Assembly (NCBI GenBank): GCA_037176905.1 | Contig: JBBBWG010028478.1 | Location: forward strand, 1,567-40,077 | Source: Azolla pinnata | Lineage: Eukaryota > Streptophyta > Polypodiopsida > Salviniales > Salviniaceae | Direction of reading: 5' to 3' | Length of the DNA stretch: 38,511 nt | In this document: positions 9,080 through 21,900 of the stretch, piece by piece | Numbering within the stretch: position 1 is the first letter of the stretch | Layout of the letters: the number at the start of each line of letters is the position of its first letter | Notes under the pieces: model-generated | Databases searched by the model: none | Seen by the model: the letters and a program-made list of their open reading frames with translations, nothing else | What the model was told of the DNA's origin: nothing | Translations under genes and position numbers: made by a program

Positions 9080-9605
9080 ATACATACACGTCCATGCACA
9101 CGCGCATATACATACATAGATACGCACAAATACACTGAAACATACATACATACATACATACACACACGCAGACATGCATACAGACACTTAGCCATGCACG
9201 CACACATGCACAAACACACACATACATACATACATACATGCACACAGACATGCATACATACATGCACACAAACATGCATACATACGGTCAGCCGCATACA
9301 TACATACACACGCATATACATACATACAGACACGCACACACACATACATCCGCCCACACATACATACATACGCACACATACATACACATACATACACACA
9401 CATACATACATACATACATACACACACGCACACATACATACATACATACACACAGGCATGCATACATACATACACACGCATATACATACATACAGACACG
9501 CACACACACATACATACATACACACATACATACATACGCACACATACATACATACACACATGCATGCACACACACATACATACATACATGCATACATACA
9601 TTCAC
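9080..9605. repeat. (CATA)n / (CACA) microsatellite array
   Basis: About 520 nt of CATA units mixed with CACA, CGCA and GACA variants. All six frames are open for long stretches and encode only His/Thr/Tyr or Cys/Val/Met repeats, so none is a gene. The array ends about 310 nt before the apyrase ATG. Confidence 0.9.
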
Positions 9606-9683
9606 ATGTCATTCAGCGAGATCAACATGTGAGGGTTAGAACCTCCCGGCACAGAGCGCGAACAGATCGAACATCATCTCACT

Positions 9684-9912
9684 GTGCAGCGGAGGAGGAG
9701 GAGGAGGAGGACGGGAACAAGCAGAAGAGGGAACCCATCGTCATACCAAATAGAACTTCCGCAGCTTCTTTTCCTTCTCGAGAGCCAAAGGAGATCGAAG
9801 GAGGTAAGGGAGAAGAACGGAGGAGGAAGGGAGGAGGAAGGGAGGAGGAGGAGGAGGAGGAGGAGGAGGAGGAGGAGGAGAATAAGAAGAAGAAGAAGAA
9901 GGAGAAGAGTGA
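9684..9912 (+). repeat. GGA/GAA purine tract in apyrase leader
   Basis: Two purine blocks (9684-9712 GGA units; about 9830-9912 GGA passing into GAA) lie directly upstream of the start codon at 9919. Comparable GAA leaders precede the O-fucosyltransferase and sphingosine-phosphate lyase genes. Confidence 0.75.
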
Positions 9913-9918
9913 AAGGTC

Positions 9919-12900
9919 ATGCTTGATTCCTCTAACGAGACCTTGATCCGCCATCGCAACAGTTCCTCATTAGATCTTGGAGATCTAACCTACGAGAACA
10001 GTAACAACGATAAGGGCAATATGAAGCAAAGGCATATCCACCTCGGCAACGAGAAAAACTCTCGACGCCGCCTCGTTTTTCTGCTCCTCTCGTCATTCTT
10101 GTTGCTGGTTATCGTTTTTTATGTCTTCACTGCTCCGCCTCCAGCTTCAACTCAATCTTCAAGTGGGAGTAGCGTGGCGGACATTGTAGCCACATCCACC
10201 AATGATGGCCCTGCCTTTACCATCAAAGATGAGAGGACAATATCCCTTCCTTCACGACAAAAGGAAACTAGGTATGCTGTTGTCTTCGATGCTGGAAGCT
10301 CTGGTAGCAGAGTGCATGTCTACAGCTTTGATGATAAGTTCGAGCTCGTCCCCATCGGAGACGACATGGAACTCTTTCGCCAGGTAACTTCTGAAACTAA
10401 CAGAAGAAACAGGAAATTTCATTCAAAGCACGACTGGTGATGATATGATGAATAATTAAATTTTCACACCACGTAAAAAAAACAAGAAAGATATCTATCA
10501 AAATGAGATGTGCAGCACAATGTGGTGATGAGACGATACTGTTTTTTGCGAAGCTTTCTCTTGTGTTTAGAAAAAGCTTAATGAATCAAGCAACCTCATG
10601 CACAGCACAATGGCTTTTGTACAGGAAAAGACAAGAAGTCCAATATAATGCTAATGCCTGCAAATGATAATGACTAATCAAATGCTAGTATCTTCTTAAG
10701 TCTATCCAAAATAAGTTTTCAATCTCTGTCAATAATTACATTATTGACATTATTTATGTGTTGATGAGTTTTTTCTTACTAATTCCTACCCAGGAACTAA
10801 CAGGAGTTTAGGTCAAAAACACAAATTTAAACAATGTTTATAACAGAAGTTCATATGGTTCAGCCAGATTTTGTTCCTGTTGTAAACATAATTCAGAATT
10901 CTATTTAGGGAAGGGAGAGTGCTCACAGGCATTGTTATCCTGCTGAACATTTTGGGGGTTTGTGTGGCACTATTTATTATAACTAGCATTTATATAAAGA
11001 GATCATTTAAATGTTGAAAGTAAGGGTATATATTGAGGAAGGCTAGAGTTTTTGAATCAGTTTCTTTATGATCATTCGCAAATATACGAGATTTTGCCCA
11101 AGAATATGTAGCATTTTTTATCCACATGGTTGAATGCGTTGTCATGGTGAACATTTTTCTTTTTGCTTGACTCATTATCAGTTTCCAAAGTGCCTTACAT
11201 GATAGGGTTCAGAGAAGCTGGATCATTGTTGAGTTTCTTTGTTTCATCCAATGAATTAGGTGTATTCTCGTTAAGAAGAAATAAAATTGTTTTCTTTTTG
11301 TGTATATAGATAACCATTCTTAGATTAACCTTTGGGTAAGATAATGTGCAGAAAAAACCAGGATTAAGTTCTTATGCTGCAAATCCAGAAGAAGCCGTTG
11401 ACTCTTTAAGGTCTTTGCTTGATGATGCGATCAATGTTGTCCCTGTGGAAAAACGTTCTGAAACACCAGTTAGGCTGGGGGTATTCTTTTCTACCATTAC
11501 TTCTCAGTTTTACATTCTAAATCTTTTACATTATGCGAAATTTAGAGAATTTTATTAGATTTTACAAAGCCATTTGTGATTTTTCAGGCCACCGCTGGTT
11601 TACGAGCACTTCCTGGCGATTCTGCAAAAAATATATTAAATGCAGTATGTGCAATTCACCATTTACATTATATAACTGAACATCTTTGATGCTTGATATA
11701 AATAGAAACAAGCAGCAAGAAAACACCATAAACATCCCTAGTTCTGGGTATTACACCAAAATATGACCTACTACCGCATAATGTATTCTGGGTAAATTTT
11801 AATGTATAAGGTTGGTGATGTGAAATAACCAACAAATAGGGATTTTGGGTGCATATACCATCAAAAGATTTAGTGAATGTAAGAAACAAATTTGGATAGT
11901 CGGTTTTCTGAGGCTTCTTATGAAATTAGGTTACAGCATTCTTCACTAGCAGTCCTTTCAAATTCCAACCAGATTGGGTGAGCATCTTGGATGGAACTCA
12001 AGAAGGTGCATTTGAATGGGTATGTGATTATTGCAATTATTTATAATTTCCTTTTAGGTTCTATTGTAAGTCGTTAATTTTCCTGTGATCTTAATCTTGT
12101 ATTTTTACTCATGCTGCCTTTAGATTATAAAAACCACCAACATGTACAAATAGCACTCCTGTGTTTATTTTCAGGTTACAATTAATTATTTACTTGGAAA
12201 CATTGGGAAAGACTATGGAAGCACAGTTGGTGTTGTAGATCTTGGAGGAGGATCAGTTCAGATGGCATATGCTATCTCTGACGAACATGCCAAGAATGCT
12301 CCTGAACCAGTTGAAGGCGAGGATGTGTATGTCAAGGATTTGACTCTTCTTGGTAAAGCGTACTATTTATATGTCCACAGGTGTGTACACATGCGCATAT
12401 TGCAAATTCAGAGTATATTACACTGCTGGCCTTAAATGATAAAATACCCATGTGTGTTGTTATTCGTGGATCTTTGGGTCACATTAGAAGTGGTCACCAG
12501 TTCCATTTTTTGCTTGCCTGTGCTGTGGAATTTAATGAAAATGCCCTAGAAAACAGCTGTCGTATTTATTTATCTCTTATGCCACTCATGATGAAAATAA
12601 CACTAAACCATTTTCTCTTTTGCAGCTATTTGCACTATGGCTTGCTAGCAGCAAGAGCTGAGGTCTTGAAACTAGTAAAAGATAATGAGGAATGCCCTTG
12701 CTTAGCAAAGGGATTTGAGGGTATTATTTCTGTAATGCTACATCTACCATCAGAATGCCCAAAAGGCTGTAGCGAGTATATGTGTATCTATACATAAATG
12801 CGCCTTTTCTTCATTTATATAGGGGAATATGTTTATGGTTCAGTGAACTATAGAGCTGTAGGATCAGCATCTGGTGCGGATTATGATGAATGTCAAGAGC

Positions 12901-13740
12901 TAGTTGTGAAAGCTTTGAAGAAAGACCATGCATGTGATCATATGCAATGCACATTTGGAGGTGTGTGGAATGGTGGGGGTGGTGATGGTCAGAAAAAGCT
13001 TTTGGTGGCATCTTTTTTCTTTGATAGGGCGCTTCAGGTATTTTAACTATTTCTGTTGATTAAAGGCAAAAAACACAGAAAATATCCTTCAGCATTTCTG
13101 CATATTTAACGTGAATATAACAAAGTTTCCAAAAACTAAAGGTGTCCAAGTACATATGGCCATCTGAAGATGTAAGATTCTGTTCTATCTCGGTTATTAT
13201 CTAGGAAAAATTACGGGGCGTTAATCTGACATGTATATCTAGTATATCATTGTATTCTTTTCTTCTGTATGTAACCTTACTCATTGCTTATATGTGATGC
13301 AGGCTGGTATTATCGATGATCCGGAGGCTGTCGAAGCCAAATTGAAAGCTGAAGATTTTGAGGCTTTTGGAAGGAAAGCATGTTCATTAAGTATAGATGG
13401 AATCGGAGAGCAACACCCAAGTGTGGACCAAAATGACCGCCCCTATTTCTGTTTGGACCTTGTATATGAGTATACACTCCTGGTGGAAGGATTTGGTATA
13501 TTACTCCCGTAACCTTTGCCTCCCATACATTGTTTTTGTATTTGCTTTGCTTATCGCTAAATCTAACTCACATCTTTACTAATATTGTGTTGTGTATCTG
13601 TTTTTTTGCTTTTCTGTGGGACAGGCATCAATAAGCATCAAGATATCACATTAATAAAGAAAGTAGCATATAAGGACTCCTATGTGGAGGCTGCTTGGCC
13701 ATTGGGCAGTGCAATCGAAGTCCTTTCATCATCATCCTAA
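9919..13740 (+). CDS. APY: Apyrase (nucleoside di/triphosphate hydrolase, GDA1/CD39 family)
   Basis: Removes terminal phosphates from NTP and NDP in the secretory pathway or at the cell surface. Nine exons: 9919-10383, 11352-11480, 11588-11644, 11930-12019, 12175-12380, 12626-12720, 12823-13037, 13303-13495, 13625-13740. Phases agree throughout, giving 521 aa. A basic cytosolic tail of about 50 residues precedes one membrane anchor (about 52-70), as in type II Golgi/plasma-membrane apyrases. Apyrase conserved regions are present: ACR1 [15 protein letters not shown] (121-135), ACR2 ATAGLR (199-204), ACR3 [11 protein letters not shown] (ending 247), ACR4 [12 protein letters not shown] (268-279), and the C-terminal [13 protein letters not shown]. 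Exon 4 uses the acceptor at 11928-11929; the nearby CAG at 11934-11936 would need a weaker donor in exon 3. Intron 1 is the longest (968 nt). Confidence 0.95.
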
Positions 13741-14534
13741 TGACTTACCATTGCTTAAATCAACGTCAATCTTTCATTTCCTTACAACCCTGGATTCTTT
13801 CACAATACCATCGCATGCCTTACCACATATGTTGAAGACCATTCCGCTCATTCTACCAAAAGGCAGTGTATCAGTTGTACCGGTAGCAATTCCTTGCCAG
13901 AATTTGTTGTTGACAAACCCATTTCCAGGATTCGCTGACGAAATATCATGCATTCTAGGAGGCCAGGTTTAAGGATGGTTGGATCATTGTTTGATTTATC
14001 TGAACTAGACCACATGGGTGCAAATATCATTATTTTGTTGTGCAAAGAAAGAAGTAACTCGGTCTGCTGTTAGCCATTCCATTCATTGACATCTTGTATT
14101 CTGGGTGGAATCTACTAATAGCTGATTAAAAAGACTTGAGAACGAGCGTACGACAGATTGGAAGTATGCTAGTGGTTGAACTACTTCAGAGATAAGTACC
14201 AGCATAGAAACTATGTGTAGGTTTATGTGTACTGCATTAACATTCCACTGTTTGAGGACTATGTTTTTCTACAATGAGATGCAAACGAGGCCAATAAACG
14301 AGTTTTCTGTAATTGAGGTCTGCAAATCGACGTAATGGTCGACCGACGAATGATGATGAGCTCAAAAAGTCTGATAAACATCACCGAGTAGAGTTTACAA
14401 ATGAGCAATCAATCAATGGCCATAATCAATGATGGTGCAATGAACCGTGTTTTGCGCATAAACCCTAAGCCCTTAAACACATTGATGTCCTTCAACTCTT
14501 TTAACCGCCATAACCGCCATTAGCCTTGCTAACA
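13741..14534 (+). other. 3' flank of apyrase
   Basis: Presumed 3' UTR and terminator. An AATAAA at 14293-14298 is a candidate polyadenylation signal. No further gene is seen; open frames here lack splice-consistent partners or family matches. Confidence 0.4.
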
Positions 14535-15260
14535 TGAAGGCTCACAACATACACATGAAGACGTGCTCGTATACATGCATAGTACACATCACACATGCAT
14601 ATGCATACACATGCCTCGTATGCATGGTACACATGCACCCATACATTTACACATACGCGGGCGCAATATGCATAAGCTATCTGCATAAACTGGTACACGC
14701 ACATGCTACATACCATCTGGCTAGGTACATATTGTACATAACTCGTGAAATCGCGAAAACTTGCGGTGTAAATCAACATGATGGAGAAGAAGCATTCCAT
14801 ACGCACATGCGTGATGCACATCATACATACATGCACACTTGCAGACTCGCAGCGCACACATGCACCTGTAGATTTAACACATGCAAGAAGCATAGCATAC
14901 ATACGTACATGCGCGATGATCAACATATGCCGAACCATGCCATGCATACATACATGCGCGATGATCAACATATGCCGAACCATGCCATGCATACATACAT
15001 GCATGCATGCATGATGATCAACATATGCTGAAGCATGCCATGCATGCTTACATACATGCGCGATGCGCATGCCATACATACATGCGCGATGCATGCACAT
15101 GCATCTACACACGTGCTGCACGCATCACTCATGCATGCGTGCACATGCTGCATGATGTGCATGCGTGCACATGCTGCATGATGTGCATGCGTGCACATGA
15201 TGCATGATGTGCATGCGTGCACATGCTGCGCACATGCACATACATGCACAGCACACAGCA
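14535..15260. repeat. CATG/GCATGCAC-rich degenerate array
   Basis: About 700 nt built from ACATGCAT, GCGCGATG and GTGCACATG words, many self-complementary. Nested units are visible: GATGATCAACATATGC at 14915, 14960 and 15013, and GCGTGCACATG at 15137, 15164, 15189 and 15215 (about 26-nt period). Long frames here encode only Cys/His/Met/Thr repeats. Confidence 0.85.
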
Positions 15261-15324
15261 TACACATACTCTGCACCGTCGTACGTTGGATATGGCGCCC
15301 ATCGATCCGTTCTTCTGCCATGCC

Positions 15325-15335
15325 AAAACCCTAAT
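15325..15335 (+). promoter_or_regulatory. Telo-box upstream of O-fucosyltransferase gene
   Basis: AAAACCCTAAT about 130 nt before the start codon, close to where transcription would begin. Telo-boxes are known near starts of plant housekeeping genes; function here is inferred from position. Confidence 0.4.
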
Positions 15336-15461
15336 AACTCCTGCAACGCGCAGAAGAGAACCAAGGAATCTGTGGAAGTGATGATGCTCCCCAAGCGTGC
15401 TTAGCAGAAGAAGGAGAAGAAGAAAGAAGAAAGAAGAAAGAAGAAAGAAGAAGAAGAAAGC

Positions 15462-18400
15462 ATGAACCGTTTCCTGTCTGCTTCTTGGAAGAGGAGGAGA
15501 AGGAGAAGGCATACTAGTAGTGTTGGCAATGGCAATTGCAATTGCAATGGAGGCTGTAGTTCGCGAGATCTTTGGTTGGGGATGATAAGAATAGTCGCAG
15601 CTTCGTTTGCTCTGGCCATGGTAGCTTCTTACTCTGCATTGCTTCTCTTCCCTCACCTGCTGTCTGTCTTGCTTCCGCAGCAGATCGAGCAGGTAAAGAT
15701 TCGTTGTTTACAATTCCGGCTTTTTTTATTTATTTTTGTTGCTGCCAATGAGCTTCTTCTCGCTCTTTTGCCTCTCATTGATCAAAGTGCCACATTCTTC
15801 GCTTTGGCATATTGTAGGGAGGCTTAAGCAGAGAAGAGATTTCTTCACCGCTCATTGCACCACCATCTCGGGACATAGACGAGGTGTGACAAAACTTATA
15901 CCTGATTGTAATTCCTCCAAGTCGCATTTTGGCGTTGTCTGTCTTTATATGTACGTGAAATGTGTCTTCCTTACAGTTGACATTCGATCTGTAATGTGAA
16001 ATAGATCCCTGCTATGGCACGAACAATCAATGTCATTCGAATTACAGACACTAATGTGTTTTCAGATCCCCTTGGGGAAATGACACTTCTAATATGCATT
16101 CTTATATCTCTTTTCTCCCTAGACTAGTTTGGGAATTTCTGGAGAGTTGTGGAGACATAAACTTTGGGAACCTCCACAAGATCAAGGATTTGAGCCTTGT
16201 GTTTCTCCTGGGGAATCTTATCACGGTATCTCTCTTACTTGTTCTCTTGGTATTTCTAAATGGGCAGTAACACTTCCTTCTGTAAATTGTATTTTAGTCT
16301 TTTCTTTTGCAGTACCCAATTTATTTGAATGACGAATTTTCCAAAATCCAATATATTTGAATTTATTTGAAAATTCAATTTTCTTTCTATGTTGGATTTG
16401 TAGGGATAAAGATGTCAAGGGGCTACCTGTTTGTGTATGCAAATGGAGGCTTGAATCAAATGAGGACAGGGGTAGGTGAGGGAATGAAATGCTAAGATCA
16501 CGTTCCCATTGTCTATATTAGAAACATTTTATGAGTGCTCAGGTTTGTACATTATCGTACTGTGATTGCTAACACAGAAACATTTACAGATATGTGACAT
16601 GGTTGCTGTAGCATTTCTTATAAATGCAACTCTTGTCATTCCAGAGCTAGATAAGAAGTCCTATTGGCAAGATTCTAGGTAATATTTCAAATGCATTCAT
16701 GGTAAATTACTGTTTGTTGTAGTTACTTTTCTTTGTTCTTTCTTGAACGCTTACATTACCATTACTTCTATTCAGTGTTTTTTCAGATGTGTTTGATGAG
16801 GAATATTTCATCAAGGCATTGAAAAATGATGTTCATATTGTCAAACAACTTCCTGAAGAGCTTCGATCTGCCCAAAGAGCACGGAAGCATTTTAGAAGTT
16901 GGTCGGGATCACAGTATTATGAACAGGAAATCACACAGCTCTGGAATGAATACAAGGTCTTTGATACCATGATAATATCAAATTATTGTTATTTTTCTTT
17001 GTTGATACATGTCATCTGAAGGGATTCATGAGCTTATGGGTGTCCATTTATTGCAGGTTATTCATGCAGTGAAGGCAGATTCTCGGCTTTCAAACAATTA
17101 CTTACCTCGTGAAATACAGAAGTTACGATGCCGTGTGCAATATGATGCTCTTCGGTTTGCTCCTGCTATTGAGAGTTTAGGAAAGGCAAGTACTGGGTAA
17201 AGTTCAGTCACTATTCCTTTTGCCTGTAAGGTAAGTTCTAATGAAGATATTAGACTGTATACCAGAGGCTGGTTGAGAGGATGAGATCAAATGGACCTTT
17301 CATTGCCCTTCATCTGCGTTATGAAAAGGATATGCTAGCTTTTAGTGGATGTACTCATGGTCTTTCTGATGCAGAGATTCAAGAACTGGCTACAATCAGG
17401 TGCACAATCTGCTGTTGCTCTTATAGTTCTATCTTGGTATAACATGTAAGTCAATTTTCTTAGTTCACTCTTTTTCATACAGGAACAACACTCCACATTG
17501 GAGGGTAAAATTGATTGACTCCAAAATGCAGAGAGCAGAAGGGCTGTGTCCACTTACGCCCAAGGAGGTTGGAATATTCCTAAAAGCTCTTGGATATCCA
17601 TCAGGGATAAATATATATATTGCAGCAGGAAATATCTATGGTAACAATAGTTTAATGGACCTCCAAGCTCACTATCCAAACTTGAAGTCCAAGGTACTAA
17701 ATTTGTCCATTTTTCCTTTCTCAATCAGTGACATTGGTGTTAATATTTGTGTTTGAATGAAGGAAACAATAGCAACACGTCAAGAGCTTGAACCATTCAA
17801 CCGTCACGCATCACAAATGGCAGCACTTGATTATATTGTATCAGTAGAAAGTGATGTTTTTCTTCCATCATACACTGGGAACATGGCACGTGCAGTGGAG
17901 GGACATCGACGTTTTTTGGGTCATCGCAAGACCATTATCCCTGACAGGTGCCATTTGTAGTGTAAACTTGCACTATATTTCTTGAAGTTTACTGGTCTGT
18001 TTTTTAAGTGAATTTTTTGTATCATTTCAAAACCATTTGTTGCAGCATCTTTTCATGCTTGTTGACTTTTTCACAATGTACCTCTCTTTAGTTACATTCT
18101 TTGGGCGTCATCTGTATCTTTTTCCCAATGTGATGCTGACACATTGTTTTTATTGCATCAATGAGAATTCGTGCTCACAATGTAATCTGGTTGCTGTTGG
18201 CAGGAAGCAGCTGGTTCAGCTATTTGACCAGCTAGATGAGGGTATTTTACGTGAGGGACCTGAATTCTCAATGGCTGTCACTGAAATGCATCGCAACAGG
18301 TATCTCCTATAATTCTTACATCACATCTCTCCATTCCATATTCTCTTCTCTTCTTATTGAACTGGAAGGACTGACATGCATCATCCAGGCTGGGTGCACC

Positions 18401-18533
18401 CAGGGAACGGAAGGGCCCAGAACCAAATAGCAGGGGTAAGGATCGCCTTAGAACAGAGGAGTCGTTCTACACAAATCCGCTTCCAGAGTGTATATGCCAA
18501 AAGCAGAATTATCATCAGCAGGGGATAATCTAA
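15462..18533 (+). CDS. O-fucosyltransferase-family glycosyltransferase (DUF246)
   Basis: Predicted Golgi type II membrane glycosyltransferase using a nucleotide sugar; the acceptor is unknown. Eleven exons: 15462-15692, 16123-16225, 16404-16471, 16590-16678, 16776-16956, 17057-17185, 17266-17399, 17483-17693, 17763-17947, 18204-18299, 18389-18533. All phases agree, giving 523 aa. An Arg-rich cytosolic tail (10-16) precedes a membrane anchor (about 41-63). Family motifs: NGGLNQMR (125-132), [14 protein letters not shown] (283-296), a long C-terminal [13 protein letters not shown]...[15 protein letters not shown] block, and ENPLP-type ending ([11 protein letters not shown]). The ATG follows a 55-nt GAA tract. 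Intron 6 uses a GC donor (AAG|GCAAGT at 17186); both nearby GT sites lead to stops. The same superfamily includes pectin rhamnosyltransferases, so the enzymatic name is by family only. Confidence 0.9.
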
Positions 18534-18903
18534 TCATCATAGATGTTTCGTTTCTATCAAATTTGTTGGAATACTCTGGACTACAGAACACAATCTAGTT
18601 CTAATGAATGGAAATCTAATGTTTCAAAGTGTATCTAACCACGTTCTTTTTTCTCATAATGTGACTTCCATATTCCAGAAAGATTGCTGGTCTGCTTCCT
18701 TGTTGAACTGTGCAAATGGGTTTGCTCCAAGTTAAGTTTTGACAAGGAGAAAAAAACTTCAGTTAAGTTTCGTAACCACAACAAAGAAAAAGAGATTCCA
18801 CACGTTCGCTATGGATGGCTGTTTTCGATAATATCATTCATCACAGTATAATTATTCACAATTTGTCTTAAACAAGCAATGGCTCCCTGACTCTTAGTTA
18901 GTG
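18534..18903. other. Convergent 3' intergenic region
   Basis: Only 370 nt separate the stop codons of the O-fucosyltransferase (+) and sphingosine-phosphate lyase (-) genes, so their 3' UTRs probably abut or overlap. No other feature is seen. Confidence 0.6.
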
Positions 18904-21900
18904 CTAACATGTATTATCCATATAAGCCAGTAACAAGTCCTTTACAGTTCCTCTATCTGGCATTTTAGCTGCTGCCCCATATATCGGTGCCATGCCATTT
19001 TCAAAGCTACCAGGATTCTGTTTTACCTGAAAAAACAATCGTCTCTCTCAATTCTTTTGTAAAACCTTCATAGAATCATTACCATCTAATTGTTGTGCCC
19101 TTACCAAATTTACGGCATCTTGCAAATCCTTGAGAAAATGCTCTATTACTGCAACATGTTGTAGAGTTATACAAATATGTACACTGCACCAATAACAATC
19201 ACAAGACTTCTTCAGCAATTATGTACATAGCAAAAAGGTTTGAAATTACAAATATATACAATGCACAAAGATCCAGGGTAACTGGAAATCTATAAAAGTG
19301 TCTTTCTCTCAAAATTCTACTAGAAACATTGAGAAATTATAATTAGAGTGGAGATTGGGTAACTGATTGACGACTTAAAAAGAACGAGAATTTTTTACTA
19401 TCCTTGATGTTCATTGAGTAGGGTTCTTTAGCATCAATCTATGGCCATAGTAAATTGAAACCCTCATTTCCTAGTAACGTTTTCATTTACCTATGCATTA
19501 TACTGAAATTCTTCATTATCTCTACCTGCCTATTGACTGTTATAAACACTTCACAATAACCATTAGTACCTGTTTGGCTTTTGCAAAGCATTGAGACTCC
19601 ACCCTTTTTCAGTCATAGCATCATTGACTTTAAAGATATCAACAACATTAGAGGCAAACGCTACCAGAGTCATGTCAGGCTTTCCGACAATGTATAAATC
19701 TGCAATTTCTGAGATTCTGTAAGAATACAGCAAGGCACTTATTAATCTATGGAGGATAATTTTCTTGTGCACAATTCAATTGCACTTTATACACACCCCT
19801 TTTTGAGCTTCTCTGTTGCCTCCATTAGTTCACGTGTAGCATTCATGTAACCTGTTCAGGATAAATGTTGCGCATGAAAATGGATCCTATGAATATAAAA
19901 ATAATAAATGACGAACATGGGCATGAAAAGGTAATTTCTAAATAACAATAAATCTAGAATCTAATTTCCGAAATGACAGATCTAAAAATCGTAATTTCTA
20001 AAATAACAATAAATCTAGAATCTAATTTCCGAAATGACAGTAGATCTAGTAATGGAACTTCTAAAATAACAGATCTAGTAATGGAACTTCTAAAATNNNN
20101 NNNNNNNNNNNNNNNNNNNNNNNNNNNNNNNNNNNNNNNNNNNNNNNNNNNNNNNNNNNNNNNNNNNNNNNNNNNNNNNNNNNNNNNNNNNNNNNNGAAT
20201 ATAAAAAACTGCTCCTCTGCAATTCGACCAATAGAATTAAGGAAAACTCGAAGAAATGAGAAACTCAGGTGTATTTCAGAATTTTTTTCTTAGAAAGTAT
20301 AATAAAAATATAGTAACGCAAGAATACCCTAGTTTCTGTGCAAATGGAAGTACAAAACCACCCAGGCAAAGATCAACATGGAAACAGATACCCTTTTTCT
20401 TTGCGTAGGCACCCAGCTCCTGAAGCATCAAAAGGTAATTCAAGATGCGGGTACTGAATTATAATCTCAAAAGGTAATTCAAAATACGAGTACTGAATTA
20501 TAATCTCAATAGAATTATCAAGTATGGGGGTTTACTTCTATTGGATCTATAATTCCATGAGGAAAACCTGGCGCAGATCCAACAATCTGCAAAGATCTTC
20601 CAACACCTTGTGTTATGGAAGGAATAAATATACAATGGGAACTTGGGAGTATACTGAAGAAAATGGAAGTATAATTACCAGGATGGTGTTGGAATTGACA
20701 AAACGTTTCACACTCTTAACATTGGCTTTGTAATCTTCATCGACAGATGCTCTCCACAACTTAATGTTGAAATATTGAGCAGCTTTGTCATATGCTGAAT
20801 GTGCAGATACAGGTATAATCCTGAGGCCATAACAAAGCAGATTATGCAACAAGGTTCTGAAACTTCGAGTGATTTATTGAACCTTAATTTACTTCTGCTC
20901 ACATCTCAGGGTTTTTGATACCCTTGATTGATCTCATATAATCTCGAGTTGACTTAACTGCCATCAAAATGCTCTCTGTTCCACCGGAGGTCATATTCCC
21001 ACATATTTGATTCCTCTCGGGGGATTCATCAGCACCAAGCAAGGATGCTGTCATTCCAACCACCTCTGATTCAAACTTCGATATACTTGGGAAAAGGTCT
21101 GCATGCAATGGATTTGTATGTGCAAACCTTCAAACAAAACGGTCAGAATTTAGAGATCAGAACCAGCTCAAATGCATTTGGGAAATTATAAAGAAGTGAC
21201 AGACTTTCAGTTGAATAAAAACCCACTGACACAGTCAAAGAGAAAAGTTATAATATCAAAAACTTATTGCCCCAAACCCAAATTGAAGTTCAAATATCTT
21301 AACAGAATTCAACACACCCTTACATGCTATAAGCTGTATTCAATATGTTGAAATGTCCTTCAGTTTCTCTCCCTCCTATGTACCTGAGATCAATGACAAC
21401 CATGGTTTAGGCACGGCCATATTTAAGATAATCGAGAACTCTCAGATAGAGCCTTTGGGTGTGCTGCATCGCATACAGCCTCAAAACCATAGAATAACAG
21501 ATGAATGCAAGTGATTTTCAAGCATGCCCTCAACCATGCTCATTTGTGTACACAGCCTTTGTTGGAACTTACATTTAAGTACGTCCTATCTCATGAATGG
21601 AAATGCATTTTCTGTTAATGAGGTGGATACTTTACTCCTCTCCCATGATAATAGCTGAATTGAGAAGTCCACATGAAATACATATAAGAAGATTTTACCG
21701 GCCAAGCTCCATACACATATTCGTTGGTTGCGTAATATTAAAATATAATTGCTTTGTAGCTTTCTTTGGTGCCCTCCAACCCCCATTTTTCGAGTATAAC
21801 AATGTCATATGTATTATATAATTATCACTCTTTCTCCATAGTCTCAGACAGATTTACATATCTAACTCTAGCTAAACTCTAGCTAAACTCATATGAGAGC

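Noticed and set aside
9023..9946. 307-codon frame through the CATA array and purine tract
   Set aside because: Repeats of His/Thr/Tyr then Glu/Arg with all frames open reflect simple sequence, not selection for protein.
12381..12797. 138-codon frame overlapping apyrase exon 6
   Set aside because: It reads through an intron of the apyrase gene; the splice-consistent model explains the only conserved part.
13682..13972. 96-codon frame at the end of apyrase
   Set aside because: Out-of-frame shadow of the last apyrase exon and its 3' UTR.
14501..15656. Cys/His/Met-rich frames that resemble metal-binding peptides
   Set aside because: They are translations of the CATG-rich array on both strands, with no consistent frame.
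17197..17235. GT donors near the end of O-fucosyltransferase exon 6
   Set aside because: Using either gives a stop codon or breaks phase; the GC donor at 17186 restores the conserved family sequence.
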